From Candidatus Omnitrophota bacterium (GTDB taxonomy: Bacteria > Omnitrophota > Gorgyraeia > Duberdicusellales > 4484-171), in NCBI GenBank assembly GCA_028702365.1, contig JAQVOZ010000102.1, positions 1-5,745 on the forward strand: a stretch of 5,745 nucleotides of DNA, in the 5' to 3' direction. The notes under the pieces were generated by a model, which saw only the letters and a list, made by a program, of their open reading frames with translations, was not told where the DNA came from and did no database searches. Below, in pieces: positions 4,070 to 5,745 of this stretch. The number at the start of each line of letters is the position of its first letter. The first letter of the stretch is position 1. Position numbers and translations under genes: made by a program.

Positions 4070-5745
4070 TTATCTGCGCCTGGAAAAGAAGTTGCGCAAC
4101 GGACCGGAGCGCCTGTAGCTTTCCATGCTATTACCGTAACCAGAATAATTTAGGCCGTTGTTACTGGTATTGGCATATCTGTTATTTGTGTTTACGGCAA
4201 TAACGCCGGTTCCTGAATCATTAAGTTTTAAAACCTGATTATATTGATAACCGTTATATGCTGTTTTCCAGGTGCCAACGGTTTCCCCGGGATTCCAGCT
4301 GCTGCCATGATCGCCATAATCATTTCTGCCTAAAGCAGCAAGGAGCGCTGAATAATTATTCAAACCGGCAGTTCTGTAAGTTTGCATATCGTTTTGCACC
4401 CTTTGCATTTCTTGCGCTTCTTTAAAACTTACCGTGAGCCTTCCCGGACTTCCATCATCAGAAACATAGTCTGCAGCCAGGCTATTCCTTAATGCTACCG
4501 GTGCCAATTCTTTAGGTGCTATGTGGTAGACTCTTCCGGTTGCAGTATCTACATGCGTAGAGCTCGTACCTCCATTAATATTTCTATTCAGCGGTTCGAT
4601 ATTGTCGGCAAAGGTTCTATTCGCGGCGTTAAGCCCTTCCTCCCTTATAGATTTAGATCCGCCTGCGCCTACTGCGGCTGTCGACACATCAGGCAAGGAT
4701 GCGCCTAGTTCGCCTAATTTGCCCATTGAGGTGCTTATAGCATTTGATGCGGTATCTATCCAGCCTGTCGGCATAGATACATTAGCGTCAGCCATAGATG
4801 AAGCAGCCTTAAGCGCAGGGCTTGCGGTATCAAGTTTTCCTTCAGAAGTTAATCCGAATGTATCTGCAATATCTTTAGTTGTAGGCATTGAGAAAGAAGG
4901 CATAGCTGAACCGAGCTGGCCTATTGCACTTTTTGCCGCATCTGCCAGTTGGCCCATATCAGGTAATTCTGGCGTTTGAGCAGCCTGCGATGGTATGGAT
5001 TTACTTCCTGCCGGAGTAATATCAGGCTGCGCGTTAGCGCTTACGCCAAGCTCGGAAAGAGGTGCTGGCGTCCTTGACGGCAAAGTTGCAGGCGTATCCA
5101 TGGCCATTGCGGGCGTATCCGAAAGATTGGGCGCTGATAATGCCGGGCTGGACAAACTTGGCTCAGTAAGCACGCCCATATCTAATTCTGGCCTGGTAAA
5201 ACTAACGGGTTGCGGCGGCACTTCCATTCTGGCCACTTCCGGCACTTGAGTAAGCTCTGCTGGTATAGAAGAGTCTGCGCGCGCCTGTGCTGGCGATACT
5301 GAAATATCTACGTTAATATCGGAAATAGGCACAGAGGTCTTTGCTATAGAATAAGATGATGATGTCTCTAGTGTCGGCTTCGGTTCCGGCAGATTCGGGC
5401 TTGCCAACGCTGGCAGGGATAAATTTGATGGCGGTAAAGTCGGGTCGGTAAATGCCAGGTCTGATTCTGGCTTGGTTAAGGTGAGAGGTTGCGGCTCTGC
5501 TCTTTGCACTTCTGATATCTGGGCAAACGGAGATATCATCGGAGCTTCTGCTACTGCTGTCTGAGCTGACGCTGTCGGAACGCTTGCGTCGATGTCAATA
5601 GATGCAGGGGTCCTCGGTATATTATATGATGACGAAACATCCATCGCCGGCTTTGGTTCCGGCAGATTCGGGCTTGCCAACGCTGGCAGGGATAAATTTG
5701 ATGGCGGTAAAGTCGGGTCGGTAAATGCCAGGTCTGAATCTGGCT
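4070..5745 (-). CDS. Pro/Ala/Ser-rich repeat protein of unknown function, N-terminal part beyond the window
   Basis: The frame is open to the right edge, so only the last 557 residues are visible and no true start is in the window. The TTG at 5680 lies inside a repeat and should not be taken as the start. The first ~230 residues are Pro/Ala/Ser/Thr-rich repeats of about 91-93 residues. Two units begin with P-D/E-SDLAFTDPTLPPSNLSLP followed by ALASPNLPEPKP; a third, degenerate unit begins PELDMGVLTEPSLSSPALSA. This part is probably disordered or extended. Next come two Ala/Ser-rich helical stretches with similar texture (DAAKSAIGQLGSAMP and DTASNAISTSMGKLGELGA). The C-terminal ~200 residues are more varied: VDTATGRVYHIAPKE, a helix FKEAQEMQRVQNDMQ, an Asn/Gly/Tyr-rich segment (about NRYANTSNNGLNYSGYGN), and a basic end FFSRRR. 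I recognise no known domain. It could be part of a very long surface or scaffold protein. It converges on the PIN gene. No membrane segment or signal peptide is seen in the visible part. Confidence 0.8.
   Translation of the reverse strand, partial: PDSDLAFTDPTLPPSNLSLPALASPNLPEPKPAMDVSSSYNIPRTPASIDIDASVPTASAQTAVAEAPMISPFAQISEVQRAEPQPLTLTKPESDLAFTDPTLPPSNLSLPALASPNLPEPKPTLETSSSYSIAKTSVPISDINVDISVSPAQARADSSIPAELTQVPEVARMEVPPQPVSFTRPELDMGVLTEPSLSSPALSAPNLSDTPAMAMDTPATLPSRTPAPLSELGVSANAQPDITPAGSKSIPSQAAQTPELPDMGQLADAAKSAIGQLGSAMPSFSMPTTKDIADTFGLTSEGKLDTASPALKAASSMADANVSMPTGWIDTASNAISTSMGKLGELGASLPDVSTAAVGAGGSKSIREEGLNAANRTFADNIEPLNRNINGGTSSTHVDTATGRVYHIAPKELAPVALRNSLAADYVSDDGSPGRLTVSFKEAQEMQRVQNDMQTYRTAGLNNYSALLAALGRNDYGDHGSSWNPGETVGTWKTAYNGYQYNQVLKLNDSGTGVIAVNTNNRYANTSNNGLNYSGYGNSMESYRRSGPLRNFFSRRR
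5375..5472. repeat. 98-bp direct repeat, copy 1 (inside the Pro/Ala-rich gene)
   Basis: This block matches 5648-5745 at 96 of 98 positions with an offset of 273 bp (91 codons, in frame). The central 83 bp (5382-5464) are identical. It encodes the SDLAFTDPTLPPSNLSLP to LPEPKP part of one protein repeat. A weakly similar third unit lies at about 5100-5200. Confidence 0.9.
5648..5745. repeat. 98-bp direct repeat, copy 2 (reaches the right edge)
   Basis: This is the partner of 5375-5472, differing only at 5654 (T for C) and 5738 (A for T). The second difference changes Glu to Asp in the repeat protein; the first is silent. The match is still running at the window edge, so the true repeat may be longer and more copies may follow beyond it. 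Confidence 0.9.

Noticed and set aside
4523..5249. Plus-strand open frames opposite the repeat protein (4523-4708, 4602-4979, 4995-5249)
   Set aside because: They are low-complexity mirror frames of an Ala/Ser/Pro-rich gene, where few stop codons are expected on the opposite strand.
5375..5745. Direct repeats as a CRISPR array
   Set aside because: There are only two close copies, 273 bp apart, in frame within a coding sequence, with diverged repeat sequence rather than short unique spacers between them.

Overview
The window looks like chromosomal DNA of an uncultured, moderately AT-rich, diderm (outer-membrane) bacterium. The evidence is an outer-membrane secretin with a signal peptide, its CpaB-type inner-membrane partner, and a predicted lipoprotein of the SurA/PrsA class. 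The mix of Tad/Flp pilus genes, an archaeal-type 'RNA ligase partner' PIN protein, a Pro/Ala/Ser-rich repeat protein and a GCGGAT-type intergenic repeat reminds me of Candidatus Omnitrophota (OP3) and related candidate phyla. That placement is an inference from memory, not shown by the sequence.

Layout. Positions 1-3200 hold three minus-strand genes, transcribed right to left: a parvulin-type peptidyl-prolyl isomerase/chaperone lipoprotein (2310-3200), cpaB (1388-2200) and a cpaC/rcpA-type secretin (1-1368, cut by the left edge). A 92-bp imperfect inverted repeat (2221-2312) fills the gap between the first two and supplies the stop codon of the isomerase gene. Only 19 bp separate cpaB from the secretin gene. 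A candidate promoter for this set lies at 3222-3250, inside a 10-bp perfect inverted repeat.

Position 3320 begins a divergent plus-strand gene (3320-3904) for a PIN-domain protein of the RNA ligase partner family. Its promoter is placed so that transcription should start at or next to the ATG, which suggests a leaderless mRNA. A 165-bp convergent gap follows; it has a small hairpin directly after the stop codon and nothing else I can name.

Positions 4070-5745 are the C-terminal 557 codons of a minus-strand gene that enters from beyond the right edge. It encodes a Pro/Ala/Ser-rich protein with roughly 91-residue repeats, two of which share a nearly identical 98-bp DNA block, followed by a unique C-terminal region of unknown function.

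The cpaB and secretin products would work together: the secretin is the outer-membrane pore of a Tad/Flp pilus and CpaB the periplasmic assembly factor beside it. The isomerase-like lipoprotein may assist folding of envelope proteins, perhaps the secretin. The PIN gene belongs to RNA metabolism and is probably an unrelated neighbour. I see no rRNA, tRNA, CRISPR array or transposase.
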